Below the pieces are notes generated by a model. It saw nothing but the letters and a program-made list of their open reading frames with translations, was not told the origin of the DNA and made no database searches. Shown one piece after another: positions 53,513-62,918 of a stretch of DNA of 64,000 nt. The stretch covers positions 372,001-436,000 of the forward strand of contig NZ_JAUOSF010000002.1 in assembly GCF_030548465.1 (NCBI RefSeq), given 5' to 3'. Made by a program: the position numbers and the translations under genes. The stretch's first letter is position 1. Every line of letters begins with the position of its first letter. This stretch comes from Tamlana sp. 2_MG-2023. GTDB lineage: Bacteria > Bacteroidota > Bacteroidia > Flavobacteriales > Flavobacteriaceae.

Positions 53513-53550
53513 AAAACTCGTTTGAAATTTATTTTTTAAACGAGTTTTTT
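53513..53550. terminator. Terminator between thrC and the porin gene
   Basis: AAAACTCGTTT and AAACGAGTTTTTT form a stem of about 10 pairs; T-run on the plus strand, A-run on the other side. Serves both convergent genes. Confidence 0.8.
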
Positions 53551-55024
53551 ATTTCCAAAGCCACCATTCAGCTTTAAACCCTAAGTAATAACCCCATCTG
53601 TTTTCGCCTGAAAATTGTAGATAAGGTGAATACAAACTTTCCATGGCATAATCGTTATAACGGGCTACCGAGGCTACAAATCTTAAATGCGGACGTGCCC
53701 AAATGTCGCGCAAGCCTGTGGGTACTAAAACAGGAGCGACACTTAGTTTTACCATCGAAGCATAGGGATTCGTACCATCTTTTCGTTGTGAATAATGGAG
53801 TTCAGCCAACAAATGAAAATAATCCGTTAGAAAAAATTCATTCCTTGAACCGATAGTGAAATCCGTTTTCCGATTATAAACTTCCTTTTCGAAATAAGTG
53901 GGTGCTAAGTTATCTAAATCTGAGCCTCCTTTACTTTTGGTGTAAATAACATATCCGTTAAAAGTGTAATTATCAGAGATATTTAAAACCGTATGATTTA
54001 CTAAAGCCAAGGAATAGGCGTTTTTAAACCGTAAACTATTTTCATCTGGAGCGCCAAAAGTGAGCCATGTTTTTGAGAGGCCTCCATCTCCCCCATTAGC
54101 GATACCAGCACCATAGCGTAAGGTGAAATCATTAAAAGAACCAGATTTGAGCTTTTTAAACTGCCTATGATATCGAGCACCGAGAACATAACCGTAATCT
54201 GAAGGATAATTAACAGCCTCTTCTAAATCGTCTTCAGTTTCATTAGATAAGCCATCATCTTCACCTTTTTCCATATGATGGTATTCTGCAAGCGCCGTAA
54301 TACTATTAGCATCATCAATATTAAAATCATGTTCGCCAATAAAAACAGTGCGTTGCCTTAATGCTGCACTTGGTGTACCGGTTTTTATATTAAGATAAAA
54401 ATATGGTGGTAAAGTAGAAGTAGTATCTACTGAAGCTACAAAAATTGTGGATAATCTACTATTTTTATATTCAGCGCCAACGCCTTGTCCAGAATGATCG
54501 TTAAAATAAAAATGATCGGCGATATGAACATCAGCGCCACGATAAATGCGTGAACCAATCCATATATTTAAACCAGAGCCTCTAATATTTCTAGCTTCAG
54601 CGTAGAGTTCTGGTAAAGCTAAGGTTAACCCTCCAACACTTGAAGTCGATGTATTTCCTATTGAAGTTAAACTTGTAGAATACGCTGATAAACGTATTTG
54701 AACATGAATTTCAGTGCTATCACCTTTTTGCGGTTTAAATACTAAATTAGGAACCAACTCTAAATAATCCTGCTCTTCTAGTCGGCCGCCAATACTTCCC
54801 ATATTATTCAGGTTTAAGCGTCTACCAACAGAGCCGCCGTTCTCAAAAGACCAATCGACACCTACTCTTCCGTAAGATCCCAGATAAAAGTTTTTGTTCT
54901 TAGCGTACTCATAATTTATTTGGGAATGGCCATTAAAGGTCAAAACAACAAGAAAGGTTATTAGTATAAAATTTCTAAAAAAACATTCGTTTTTATCCGT
55001 TCTTGAGGGCGCGTTTTTTGTCAT
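53549..55024 (-). CDS. Maltoporin-like carbohydrate porin
   Basis: 491 residues with an N-terminal signal (FILITFLVVLTFNGHSQ). LamB/ScrY-like features are GSYGRVGVDW at the first strand, LEEQDYLELVPNLVF and WIGSRIYRGADVHIADHFYFNDHSGQGVG; the chain ends in aromatic residues (KAEWWLWK). It should form a trimeric channel for oligosaccharides in the outer membrane. No sugar genes are adjacent. Confidence 0.82.
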   Translation of the reverse strand: MTKNAPSRTDKNECFFRNFILITFLVVLTFNGHSQINYEYAKNKNFYLGSYGRVGVDWSFENGGSVGRRLNLNNMGSIGGRLEEQDYLELVPNLVFKPQKGDSTEIHVQIRLSAYSTSLTSIGNTSTSSVGGLTLALPELYAEARNIRGSGLNIWIGSRIYRGADVHIADHFYFNDHSGQGVGAEYKNSRLSTIFVASVDTTSTLPPYFYLNIKTGTPSAALRQRTVFIGEHDFNIDDANSITALAEYHHMEKGEDDGLSNETEDDLEEAVNYPSDYGYVLGARYHRQFKKLKSGSFNDFTLRYGAGIANGGDGGLSKTWLTFGAPDENSLRFKNAYSLALVNHTVLNISDNYTFNGYVIYTKSKGGSDLDNLAPTYFEKEVYNRKTDFTIGSRNEFFLTDYFHLLAELHYSQRKDGTNPYASMVKLSVAPVLVPTGLRDIWARPHLRFVASVARYNDYAMESLYSPYLQFSGENRWGYYLGFKAEWWLWK

Positions 55025-55043
55025 TTGTGAGGTTGGTTTCTAA

Positions 55044-55074
55044 CAAATATACGAGGAAAGCTCTTTAATATCAA
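55044..55074 (-). promoter_or_regulatory. Promoter of the porin gene
   Basis: Minus-strand -7 TATATTTG at 55044-55051 and -33 TTG at 55072-55074, 20 bases apart. It implies a leader of only about 10-15 bases. Confidence 0.55.
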
Positions 55075-55173
55075 TAGCCTTTCTAATATTAATCTTACAA
55101 ATTATCAAGATGTTAATGACGCAGTTATAACATTATTAGAATAAGTTCAGCTCCAAATTCTAAACTAATCAGC

Positions 55174-56916
55174 TTAGTTTAAATTAGCTATTTCTCTAGT
55201 ATGATTCTTTAATACGGTAAAGAGCGCTTCTTTATTAAAAGGTTTTGAAAGTATATCATCAAAGCCAAGGTTATCAAGTTTAGAAACGAATTCGGTACTT
55301 GGAATGTTAGCTGTAAAAGCAATAACAGAAATATCTGGCCTGATTTTTTTAATGTGTTCAATCGCTTTAAACCCATTCATTTTAGGCATTTCTAAATCCA
55401 AAAGCACTAAATTAATAGCTTTATTCTGTTTTACTTTTTCTATAGCTTCAATCCCGTTTGTAGCTTCTTCTATCTTAGTTACGTGTTTTTCTAGTAGCTT
55501 CTTAGCATACATCATGCTTACCATATTGTCCTCAACTAACAATATGTTTAAATTTAGTTTAAAGTCATCTGTAAAAAACACATCTTTCTCCTGTTTTTCA
55601 GGCACTAAACTGGTAAGATTTAAAGCTAAAGGAAATTGAAAACGAGACCCTTGGTTTACAACACTTTCAATATGGATTTCAGAGTGCATTGCTTTTATAA
55701 TCGATTGAGAAATCGATAGGCCTAAACCTGTACCTCCATAAACAGGATTCTTCTCATTTTTTATTTGATGAAAGCTTTCAAATACCTTTGATAGATTTTT
55801 TGGCGCAATGCCTATTCCTGTATCCTCTACCACAAATTTAATAACAACTTGACGGTCGTTTAAATCTATAACTTCAGCAGAAAAAGTGATGCTACCCTGC
55901 TCTGTAAATTTTATAGCATTTGAAATGAGATTATAAATTACTTGAGCAATCCGCTTTTCATCCACATTCACAATAACCCCTTTTAACTTATAGTCTATAG
56001 AGGACTGTAATACAAGATTTTTCTCTTCCGCCTTGTTTATAAATGGTATTGTAATTTTCAATAGGAAATCATACAACACTTTTGGTGATTCAGAGAGTTC
56101 AAAAAGCCCGGATTCAATTTTATGAACATCTAACATATCATTTACCAATAAAAGCATATTGCTATTACAATGGTCTAATATTTCAAAATACCTTTTGTTT
56201 TTATTTTCAAGTGAATCGTTACCTAAAATTAACTGGGTAACACCATTGATGCTATTAATTTGAGTTCGCAATTCATGACCTAAATTTGATAAGACTTTAG
56301 TACGACGGTCCTTTTCACTTTCAGCATTTTCTTTGTCGAACGAAATTTTCTTTATGATTGATTTATTGTAACTTAATGCTTGCAAAGAGAACACCATCAT
56401 AACGCCAAAATTAATAGCAGAATTAAGCATGAAACGGTAATGAATCTGTTCTTTTGTTAAGTCTGTGTAATATTCAGAATATAGAGGGGAGATTGAAAAC
56501 GTAACAACTAAAAACAATAACATTATTACATACAGAATACTGGTATGTCTTTTAAAATACACCTCTCTACGGATGACATATGGTAGTGAAAAAAGCAATC
56601 CAAATTGAAACCAATAATAGCCAGACATGATGCCCTCTAAATATGTTAATCCCATCGTTGCACTGCCTAAAAATAAAAAAACAATATAAGGGCCAATGAT
56701 ATAATTACGCTTAATAACAAAAGCATAAACACTTATAGTAAAGCTTATAAGTGGCAATAAAATTAGAAAAAAAGAGGCTGTTAATCCTTTTTCAAAGCTT
56801 ATAAAGGCATAATAAAAATTAAATAGTATAGCAGCCAAATAGATATTCAACGCCAACTTAAAAGAAGTTTTACGTTTTAAATCTTTAAATTTTAGAGTGT
56901 GAAGTGTTTGTGACAT
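55174..56916 (-). CDS. Hybrid sensor histidine kinase/response regulator
   Basis: 580 residues. Six or seven hydrophobic helices make up the first 185 residues, with little outside the membrane, so the sensor may see the membrane or a small molecule. The HisKA box LSNLGHELRTQ has His214; the ATPase domain carries NLISNAIKFTEQG, VEDTGIGI and YGGTGLGLSIS. A C-terminal receiver has VEDN, phospho-acceptor Asp507 in LLDLEMPKMNG and Lys in SKPFNKE. No output domain or partner regulator is present; the target is unknown. Confidence 0.9.
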   Translation of the reverse strand: MSQTLHTLKFKDLKRKTSFKLALNIYLAAILFNFYYAFISFEKGLTASFFLILLPLISFTISVYAFVIKRNYIIGPYIVFLFLGSATMGLTYLEGIMSGYYWFQFGLLFSLPYVIRREVYFKRHTSILYVIMLLFLVVTFSISPLYSEYYTDLTKEQIHYRFMLNSAINFGVMMVFSLQALSYNKSIIKKISFDKENAESEKDRRTKVLSNLGHELRTQINSINGVTQLILGNDSLENKNKRYFEILDHCNSNMLLLVNDMLDVHKIESGLFELSESPKVLYDFLLKITIPFINKAEEKNLVLQSSIDYKLKGVIVNVDEKRIAQVIYNLISNAIKFTEQGSITFSAEVIDLNDRQVVIKFVVEDTGIGIAPKNLSKVFESFHQIKNEKNPVYGGTGLGLSISQSIIKAMHSEIHIESVVNQGSRFQFPLALNLTSLVPEKQEKDVFFTDDFKLNLNILLVEDNMVSMMYAKKLLEKHVTKIEEATNGIEAIEKVKQNKAINLVLLDLEMPKMNGFKAIEHIKKIRPDISVIAFTANIPSTEFVSKLDNLGFDDILSKPFNKEALFTVLKNHTREIANLN

Positions 56917-56933
56917 TGAGAGATAGCAATACT

Positions 56934-56941
56934 CAAAAATA
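56934..56941 (-). promoter_or_regulatory. -7 element of the histidine kinase gene
   Basis: Minus-strand TATTTTTG, a TAnnTTTG match 18 bases before the start codon. Confidence 0.4.
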
Positions 56942-57171
56942 AGTATAATAATATGTAAAACACAAACTTTAACTTCTTAGTTATCCGTAAAAATTATTCT
57001 GTTTTATTCTCATTATGTCTAAAATGAAGTTATTTTGTTATTAATTATAAAAATTATGAGTAATATCCTTTACTTATTATGAGTACTCTGATACAAATTT
57101 CATTATTAAAAGGAGTCCCTTTTTAACGGTATTTAACAAAAACACCTCACTTTAAACCAAATTAATTTCGA

Positions 57172-57179
57172 TACTTTTG
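57172..57179 (+). promoter_or_regulatory. -7 element of gcvT
   Basis: TACTTTTG, an exact TAnnTTTG match 22 bases before the ATG. Confidence 0.55.
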
Positions 57180-57201
57180 TGCAACAATCAAAATATATAC
57201 C

Positions 57202-58281
57202 ATGAAAAATATAGCCTTAACAGAAACTCACAAAGCCCTTGGTGCTAAAATGGTGCCCTTTGCAGGATACAATATGCCTGTACAATACGAAGGTGTCAAT
57301 ATAGAACATGAAACGGTTAGGAAAACCGTTGGTGTTTTTGATGTATCTCACATGGGGGAATTTCTAGTTGAAGGTGAGCATGCCCTTGAATTAATTCAAA
57401 AAGTATCAACTAACGATGCTTCAAAATTAACTATTGGTAAGGCACAATATAGTTGTTTACCTAATGATGATGGTGGTATTGTAGATGATTTGATTATTTA
57501 TAAAATTAAAGAAGAAACCTATTTATTAGTGGTGAATGCGAGCAATATCGAAAAAGATTGGAATTGGATTCAGTCTAAAAATGATGTTGGAGCAACCATG
57601 AGAAACCTGAGTGATGATTATTCACTTTTAGCCATTCAAGGCCCTAAAGCCATTGAAGCCATGCAAAGCATTACCAGTCATGATTTAGCTGCTATCAAGT
57701 TCTATAATTTTGTAGTAGGTGATTTTGCTGGGATTGAAAATGTAATTATCTCAGCTACTGGTTACACTGGTAGTGGCGGATTTGAAATTTATTGTAAAAA
57801 CAGTGAAGCGCAGCAAATTTGGGATAAAGTTTTTGAAGCGGGCGCTGAATATGGCATCAAACCAATTGGTTTAGCCGCTCGTGACACTTTACGTTTAGAA
57901 ATGGGGTATTGCTTATATGGAAATGATATTGATGATACCACATCTCCAATTGAAGCTGGCTTAGGCTGGATTACAAAATTTACTAAAGACTTTACAAATT
58001 CTGAAGCCTTAAAAGCGCAGAAAGAACATGGTCCAGAACGTAAATTAGTGGCTTTCGAATTGGATGAGCGTGGTATACCGCGTCAAGGTTATGACATTGT
58101 TGACCATAACGGAAATAAAATTGGCGTTGTTACTTCTGGAACCATGTCCCCGAGCCTTGGAAAAGGTATTGGTTTAGGCTATGTTCCTCCTGTATTTACT
58201 GATATTAACAGCAAAATTAATATTCAAATTAGAAAGAACGCTGTTCCTGCAACAGTTGTTAAATTACCTTTTTACAAATAA
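57202..58281 (+). CDS. gcvT: Glycine cleavage system T protein (aminomethyltransferase)
   Basis: 359 residues. [19 protein letters not shown] opens the fold, [15 protein letters not shown] holds the folate-site residues, and [13 protein letters not shown] and [22 protein letters not shown] are typical of GcvT, which moves the aminomethyl carbon to tetrahydrofolate. The other gcv genes are not in the window. It starts a probable operon with glutaminase, four bases downstream. Confidence 0.95.
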   Translation: MKNIALTETHKALGAKMVPFAGYNMPVQYEGVNIEHETVRKTVGVFDVSHMGEFLVEGEHALELIQKVSTNDASKLTIGKAQYSCLPNDDGGIVDDLIIYKIKEETYLLVVNASNIEKDWNWIQSKNDVGATMRNLSDDYSLLAIQGPKAIEAMQSITSHDLAAIKFYNFVVGDFAGIENVIISATGYTGSGGFEIYCKNSEAQQIWDKVFEAGAEYGIKPIGLAARDTLRLEMGYCLYGNDIDDTTSPIEAGLGWITKFTKDFTNSEALKAQKEHGPERKLVAFELDERGIPRQGYDIVDHNGNKIGVVTSGTMSPSLGKGIGLGYVPPVFTDINSKINIQIRKNAVPATVVKLPFYK

Positions 58282-58285
58282 TTAT

Positions 58286-59200
58286 ATGTTGGACTATCAA
58301 GCCATTCTAAATGCTATTTATCATGATACAATTAACGCAAAGGATAAAGGCATTGTAGCATCCTACATACCAGAATTGGCTCATATTAACAGTGATACGT
58401 TTGGCATTCATTTAAGAACTTCAGAAGGTGAAACTTTTGGTGTTGGTGATTTTGAAAAACCTTTTTCAATTCAAAGTATATCTAAAGTTTTGGCTTTATC
58501 TAAAGCCATGTCGCTCATTGGAGAGGATATTTGGAAACGCGTAGACGTGGAACCTAGTGGAAACCCCTTCAATTATCTAGCCTTGATAGAAGTTGAAAAT
58601 GGCATTCCTAGAAACCCTTTTATTAATGCTGGGGCTATAGTAATAGCAGATATATTAGTTTCTAATTTAGAAAACCCTAAAGAAGAATTCTTAGATTATA
58701 TTCGAGATTTAACAGGTGATAACAGCATAACTTATAATAAAGATGTAGCCAACTCTGAAAAACTTACGGGTTTTAAAAATTACGCTACAGCCAATCTTTT
58801 AAAATCATTCAACAATTTAAACAACCCTGTTGATGTTGTTTTAGATTTCTACTTTCATCAATGTGCACTAGAAATGACTTGCAGTCAGCTGTCCAAGGCC
58901 TTTTATTTATTTGCAAATCAAGGAAGTTGTTTACAAAACAAAGCGCATATTACCAATCAGCAAGTAAAACGTATTAACGCATTAATGTTAACTTGTGGTT
59001 TTTATGACGAAGCTGGTGAATTCGCTTTTGAAGTTGGATTGCCAGGGAAAAGTGGTGTTGGAGGTGGTATCGTAGCCCTTTTACCTGAAAAATTCGTGAT
59101 AACCGTTTGGTCTCCTGGCCTAAATAAAAAAGGCAATTCTAAATTGGGCATGCTCGCATTAGAGCAATTTACTACCAAAACCAAACTTTCTATATTTTAG
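58286..59200 (+). CDS. glsA: Glutaminase
   Basis: 304 residues from the ATG at 58286, four bases after gcvT; the frame to 58181 overlaps gcvT and is rejected. This beta-lactamase-fold enzyme hydrolyses glutamine to glutamate and ammonia. FSIQSISKVLAL has the catalytic Ser-x-x-Lys; EPSGNPFNYLALIEVENGIPRNPFINAGAI and PGKSGVGGGIVALLPEKFVI are conserved. Confidence 0.93.
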   Translation: MLDYQAILNAIYHDTINAKDKGIVASYIPELAHINSDTFGIHLRTSEGETFGVGDFEKPFSIQSISKVLALSKAMSLIGEDIWKRVDVEPSGNPFNYLALIEVENGIPRNPFINAGAIVIADILVSNLENPKEEFLDYIRDLTGDNSITYNKDVANSEKLTGFKNYATANLLKSFNNLNNPVDVVLDFYFHQCALEMTCSQLSKAFYLFANQGSCLQNKAHITNQQVKRINALMLTCGFYDEAGEFAFEVGLPGKSGVGGGIVALLPEKFVITVWSPGLNKKGNSKLGMLALEQFTTKTKLSIF

Positions 59201-59225
59201 AGATTTGTAATTTGATGGCTCATTT

Positions 59226-60059
59226 ATGTTAAAGCGTGAAAACAAACATAGAATTTTAATTTTAGGTGCGAGTGGTTTCCTTGGAGGTGCTATTTATAAG
59301 GAACTCTGCCCCTATTTTAGAACCTTTGGCACTTACAATGTTAGTAATCGCACTTATGAAAAGAATAAACACTTTTTTCAATATAATTTCGAAGAAGATG
59401 ATATTTACGAAATTCTTGATATTGTAAAGCCCACCATAATTATTTCTGCACTACGAGGCGATTTCTCAAAACAAGTCATGCTACATCAGCATCTTGCGGA
59501 ATACGTGCTTCACAATAGTGTAAAATTACTCTTTTTATCTTCGGCAAACGTTTTTGATGCTTATAGTAAATTCCCGAGCTATGAACTAGATAAAACTTAT
59601 AGTAACAGCATATTTGGCCATTTCAAAATAAAAATTGAAAATATGTTATTGCGCTTACCAAAAGAGAAGGTTGCTATTATTAGGCTTCCAATGGTTTTTG
59701 GTTCACAATCGCCAAGAATTCAAGAGATCCTTCATTTTTTTAAGGCAAATGAACCTATTGAAGTGTTCCCTAATTTGGTAATGAATGTCACGAACGATTC
59801 TAAAGTGACACAACAAATTCACTATATCATTAACCGAAATAAATCTGGTGTTTTTCACCTAGGAAGTGAAGATTTGGTGCATCATGACGACTTTGTAAAA
59901 GAGATTTTATCTTCTTATGATTTAGAGCAAAAAGCCATTTTCAAACAAGTTTATACTACTAATGAAGAGCGTTATTTAGCCGTGTTACCAAAATTCAATA
60001 AACTACCAAAACATCTGCGTCTTAAAAGTGACGATATTTTAAGTGAATTGAAATTATAG
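59226..60059 (+). CDS. RmlD-like NAD(P)-dependent sugar reductase/epimerase
   Basis: 277 residues. The Rossmann fingerprint GASGFLGG is at 15-22, FLSSANVFDA near 100 and SNSIFGHFKIKIENML stands in for the usual YxxxK region (the Tyr is not obvious, so activity is uncertain). It resembles dTDP-4-dehydrorhamnose reductase, but no other nucleotide-sugar genes are near. Same strand as glsA, 25 bases later. Confidence 0.75.
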   Translation: MLKRENKHRILILGASGFLGGAIYKELCPYFRTFGTYNVSNRTYEKNKHFFQYNFEEDDIYEILDIVKPTIIISALRGDFSKQVMLHQHLAEYVLHNSVKLLFLSSANVFDAYSKFPSYELDKTYSNSIFGHFKIKIENMLLRLPKEKVAIIRLPMVFGSQSPRIQEILHFFKANEPIEVFPNLVMNVTNDSKVTQQIHYIINRNKSGVFHLGSEDLVHHDDFVKEILSSYDLEQKAIFKQVYTTNEERYLAVLPKFNKLPKHLRLKSDDILSELKL

Positions 60060-60114
60060 TTGATTAGAAACCTGCAATTACGTAAATTGTAGAACACTAA
60101 AAAGCGTACAAATT

Positions 60115-60408
60115 ATGAGCAAACTTTCAAAACAAGATATTGAAAAAAGATTACTTCGATTACCAGACTGGGAATATTATGATGATGCAATTCATGGCGA
60201 ATTCGAATTTGAAAATTTCAAAGACTGCTTTAGTGCCATGAGTAGAATTGCTTTTGAATGTGAAGCTTTAGACCACCACCCTAACTGGACAAACGTTTAC
60301 AATGTTCTCACTATTTCATTATCCACACACAGTGAAAATGGCGTTACCGAAAAAGATTTCGATTTAGCTAAAGCCATTGAATATATCGTAGAGCCTGAAG
60401 AAGATTAA
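60115..60408 (+). CDS. Pterin-4a-carbinolamine dehydratase
   Basis: 97 residues. The active-site stretch CEALDHHPNWTNVYNVLTISLSTH contains the catalytic His pair, and GVTEKDFDLAKAIE is the usual end. It recycles the tetrahydrobiopterin product of aromatic hydroxylases. Same strand as the RmlD-like gene, 55 bases later. Confidence 0.92.
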   Translation: MSKLSKQDIEKRLLRLPDWEYYDDAIHGEFEFENFKDCFSAMSRIAFECEALDHHPNWTNVYNVLTISLSTHSENGVTEKDFDLAKAIEYIVEPEED

Positions 60409-60417
60409 GGGGAATTA

Positions 60418-60448
60418 TTTGTTTTTGATTTGAAGGTTTTTAAATTTG
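60418..60448 (+). promoter_or_regulatory. Promoter of yebC
   Basis: -33 TTTG at 60418-60421 and -7 TAAATTTG at 60441-60448, 19 bases apart, giving a leader of about 55 bases. Confidence 0.6.
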
Positions 60449-60513
60449 TCAAATAATACACAATCAGTTTAATTTAACACAATTCCTATTTCGATAGGAT
60501 AACATATATTATT

Positions 60514-61233
60514 ATGGGAAGAGCTTTTGAATTTCGAAAAGCAAGAAAGATGAAACGTTGGTCTGCAATGAGTAAAGCCTTTACACGTATTGGTAAAGAC
60601 ATTGTAATGGCCGTAAAAGAAGGTGGTCCAGACCCTGCTAGTAATTCACGTTTACGTGCTGTGATACAAAACGCAAAGGCCGTAAACATGCCTAAAGACA
60701 ATGTTGAACGTGCTATAAAAAAGGCCAGCGACAAAAGCCAAGGTGATTATAAAGAAGTTATTTTTGAAGGCTATGCACCACATGGTATTGCCGTTTTAGT
60801 TGAAACTGCAACCGACAACAATACACGTACTGTAGCTAACGTTAGGAGTTATTTTAATAAATGTGACGGAAGTTTAGGCACTTCTGGATCGGTAGTATTT
60901 ATGTTCGATCATACTTGTAATTTTAGAATTAACGCTGAAGGTTTAGACCCTGAAGAATTAGAACTAGAATTTATCGATTTTGGAGCGGAAGAAGTTTTTG
61001 CCGATGATGACGGTATTTTAATTTACGCCCCTTTTGAAAGTTTTGGAGCTATTCAAGCTGAACTAGAAAGTCGAGAGATAGAAATTTTATCTTCTGGATT
61101 CGAACGTATCCCACAAGTTACTAAGCCTTTAACTCCAGAGCAAGCAGCCGATGTAGAAAAACTACTCGAAAAACTTGAAGAAGATGACGATGTTCAAAAC
61201 GTCTACCATACCATGGAGGAAAGTGGTGAATAA
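60514..61233 (+). CDS. YebC/PmpR family protein
   Basis: 239 residues, full length: MGRAFEFRKARKMKRWSAMSKAFTRIGKDI at the start, then NAKAVNMPKDNVERAIKKA, GYAPHGIAVLVETATDNNTRT and GSVVFMFDHTC. The family was first named as transcription regulators; recent work links YebC to translation of difficult (proline-rich) sequences. Own promoter and strong terminator. Confidence 0.93.
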   Translation: MGRAFEFRKARKMKRWSAMSKAFTRIGKDIVMAVKEGGPDPASNSRLRAVIQNAKAVNMPKDNVERAIKKASDKSQGDYKEVIFEGYAPHGIAVLVETATDNNTRTVANVRSYFNKCDGSLGTSGSVVFMFDHTCNFRINAEGLDPEELELEFIDFGAEEVFADDDGILIYAPFESFGAIQAELESREIEILSSGFERIPQVTKPLTPEQAADVEKLLEKLEEDDDVQNVYHTMEESGE

Positions 61234-61243
61234 CACATATATT

Positions 61244-61274
61244 AAAAGAGAGCTATTTAGCTCTCTTTTTTTTT
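61244..61274 (+). terminator. Rho-independent terminator of yebC
   Basis: AAAAGAGAGCT pairs with AGCTCTCTTTT around a four-base loop, followed by nine T. Confidence 0.92.
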
Positions 61275-61567
61275 ACTCTTCTTCCATTTTGTTAGCTGCA
61301 ATCACTTAACTTATATTTTTATAATTCAAAAAATTAAAAGTATTTGACACTCGTTTTACTTAAAAAACTCTATAGAAAAAATTCTACCTGTTTCTGTAGG
61401 ATAAAACCTCTAAAATGATTTTGTAATTTATTCTAATAATCCTTTTTTATTAGTACTTTAGTTGTAACAACAACTAAACTATTGTGTGCTTATACCAAAC
61501 ATTATTTTGTAAAATCTATAATGACATAAACACACTAGCACTTTTTAAATGAACAACACATACTACC
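61275..61567. other. Intergenic region before the Gfo/Idh/MocA gene
   Basis: No gene seen. TTAGTACTTTAGTTG around 61450 resembles a weak -7 element (TACTTTAG). Nothing else stands out. Confidence 0.3.
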
Positions 61568-62554
61568 ATGAAAGGATTATCCAAAAACGTAAAATGGGGC
61601 ATTATCGGCTGCGGTAATGTCACAGAAGTAAAAAGCGGGCCTGCTTATAAGATTACTAACGGTTTTTCCATTGCTGCCGTGATGCGACGAGATGCTAACA
61701 AAGTTAAAGATTATGCCAAACGACATAATATCGATACGTATTATACAGATGCCGATCAACTTATAAATGATAATAATGTTGATGCCGTATATATTGCAAC
61801 GCCACCAGATACACACAAATACTATGCTCTAAAAGTTGCTGCTGCAGGAAAACCATGTTGCATAGAAAAACCACTGTCACCTAGTTATGCGGAGAGTTTA
61901 GAAGTTTATAATGCGTTTAAATCTAAAGAAATCCCTTTGTTTGTAGCTTATTACAGAAGGTCTCTACCTAGATTCTTAAAAATAAAATCTTTTATTGATG
62001 CTGGTTATATTGGAGAAGTAAGACATATTACCACACACTTAAGCAAGCCTCCAAGTGAAACTGATTTATCTAAATCATATAACTGGAGAACAGATGCCAA
62101 AATTGCTCCTGCTGGTTATTTTGATGATTTAGCAAGTCATGAATTGGATTTATTTACGTTTTATTTTGGTAATATTACCGAAGCTCAAGGCATTAGCATC
62201 AATCAGCAACATTTATATTCAGCGAAAGATGCGGTTACCGCGAGCTGGTTACATGAATCGGGGGTTACAGGCTCTGGAACTTGGAATTTTGGTTGCAATG
62301 AGCACACTGATAAAGTTATGATATACGGCTCCAAAGGCACTATAAAATTTTCGGTGTTTCATGAAAACCCAATTATCCTAAAGTGTGAATCCATAAAGAA
62401 GGAAGTTTTTATAGAAAACCCTAAACATATACAATACCCCCATGTTGAAAATATGATGTATTATTTTGAAGATCCGACGAAAACGCATCCATCAACAGGG
62501 GAAACAGCCCTTCACACCAGTTGGGTTATGGATAAAATACTTGGTCGAATATAA
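61568..62554 (+). CDS. Gfo/Idh/MocA family oxidoreductase
   Basis: 328 residues. The NAD(P)-binding motif WGIIGCGNVTEVKSG opens it, with DAVYIATPPDTH and the catalytic-loop EKPLSPSYAES typical of the family; APAGYFDDLASHELDLFTFYFG is the second-domain motif with His. It probably oxidises or reduces a sugar or inositol-like compound. Monocistronic, with its own terminator; substrate unknown. Confidence 0.88.
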   Translation: MKGLSKNVKWGIIGCGNVTEVKSGPAYKITNGFSIAAVMRRDANKVKDYAKRHNIDTYYTDADQLINDNNVDAVYIATPPDTHKYYALKVAAAGKPCCIEKPLSPSYAESLEVYNAFKSKEIPLFVAYYRRSLPRFLKIKSFIDAGYIGEVRHITTHLSKPPSETDLSKSYNWRTDAKIAPAGYFDDLASHELDLFTFYFGNITEAQGISINQQHLYSAKDAVTASWLHESGVTGSGTWNFGCNEHTDKVMIYGSKGTIKFSVFHENPIILKCESIKKEVFIENPKHIQYPHVENMMYYFEDPTKTHPSTGETALHTSWVMDKILGRI

Positions 62555-62580
62555 TAAGATTACCATTCTATTTAAATAAT

Positions 62581-62615
62581 AAAAAACCTCAATACCACAA
62601 ATATTGAGGTTTTTC
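62581..62615 (+). terminator. Rho-independent terminator
   Basis: AAAAAACCTCAATA pairs with TATTGAGGTTTTT around a seven-base loop, 27 bases after the oxidoreductase stop. Confidence 0.9.
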
Positions 62616-62678
62616 TATTAAATACAATTGAGATCAGTAACTAGTTACATACTTTTAAGATGAAATTTAACCGAATGT

Positions 62679-62741
62679 CAGGTCGAGCGCAATCGAGATC
62701 CCATTTTTAACACCGAAAAGTTCTCGACTCCGCTCGAACTG
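62679..62741. repeat. Palindromic repeat (GTCGAG family)
   Basis: Arms 62679-62700 and 62720-62741 pair with a few mismatches; core CTCGACTCCGCTCGAACTG. Same family as 13745-13810 and the half copy at 1568-1583. The remaining bases to 62918 hold no gene. Confidence 0.6.
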
Positions 62742-62918
62742 TCAATAGTACTACATACAACATTCTCATTTTCAAATTTATATCGAGTTTAAAATTGTAA
62801 GTATTTATCTATATGTTACTATAGTGTAATTTGATTAATTCTTTATTCAGAATGTTTTAATGACTTTTTCAAAATATTAAACTGTTTTTCTGTATTTTAA
62901 TCCTTATAAGAATTCAAC

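Noticed and set aside
57202-59200. Fusion of gcvT and glsA by overlapping frames
   Set aside because: The overlap exists only if glsA starts at 58181; the ATG at 58286 gives the normal protein and removes it.
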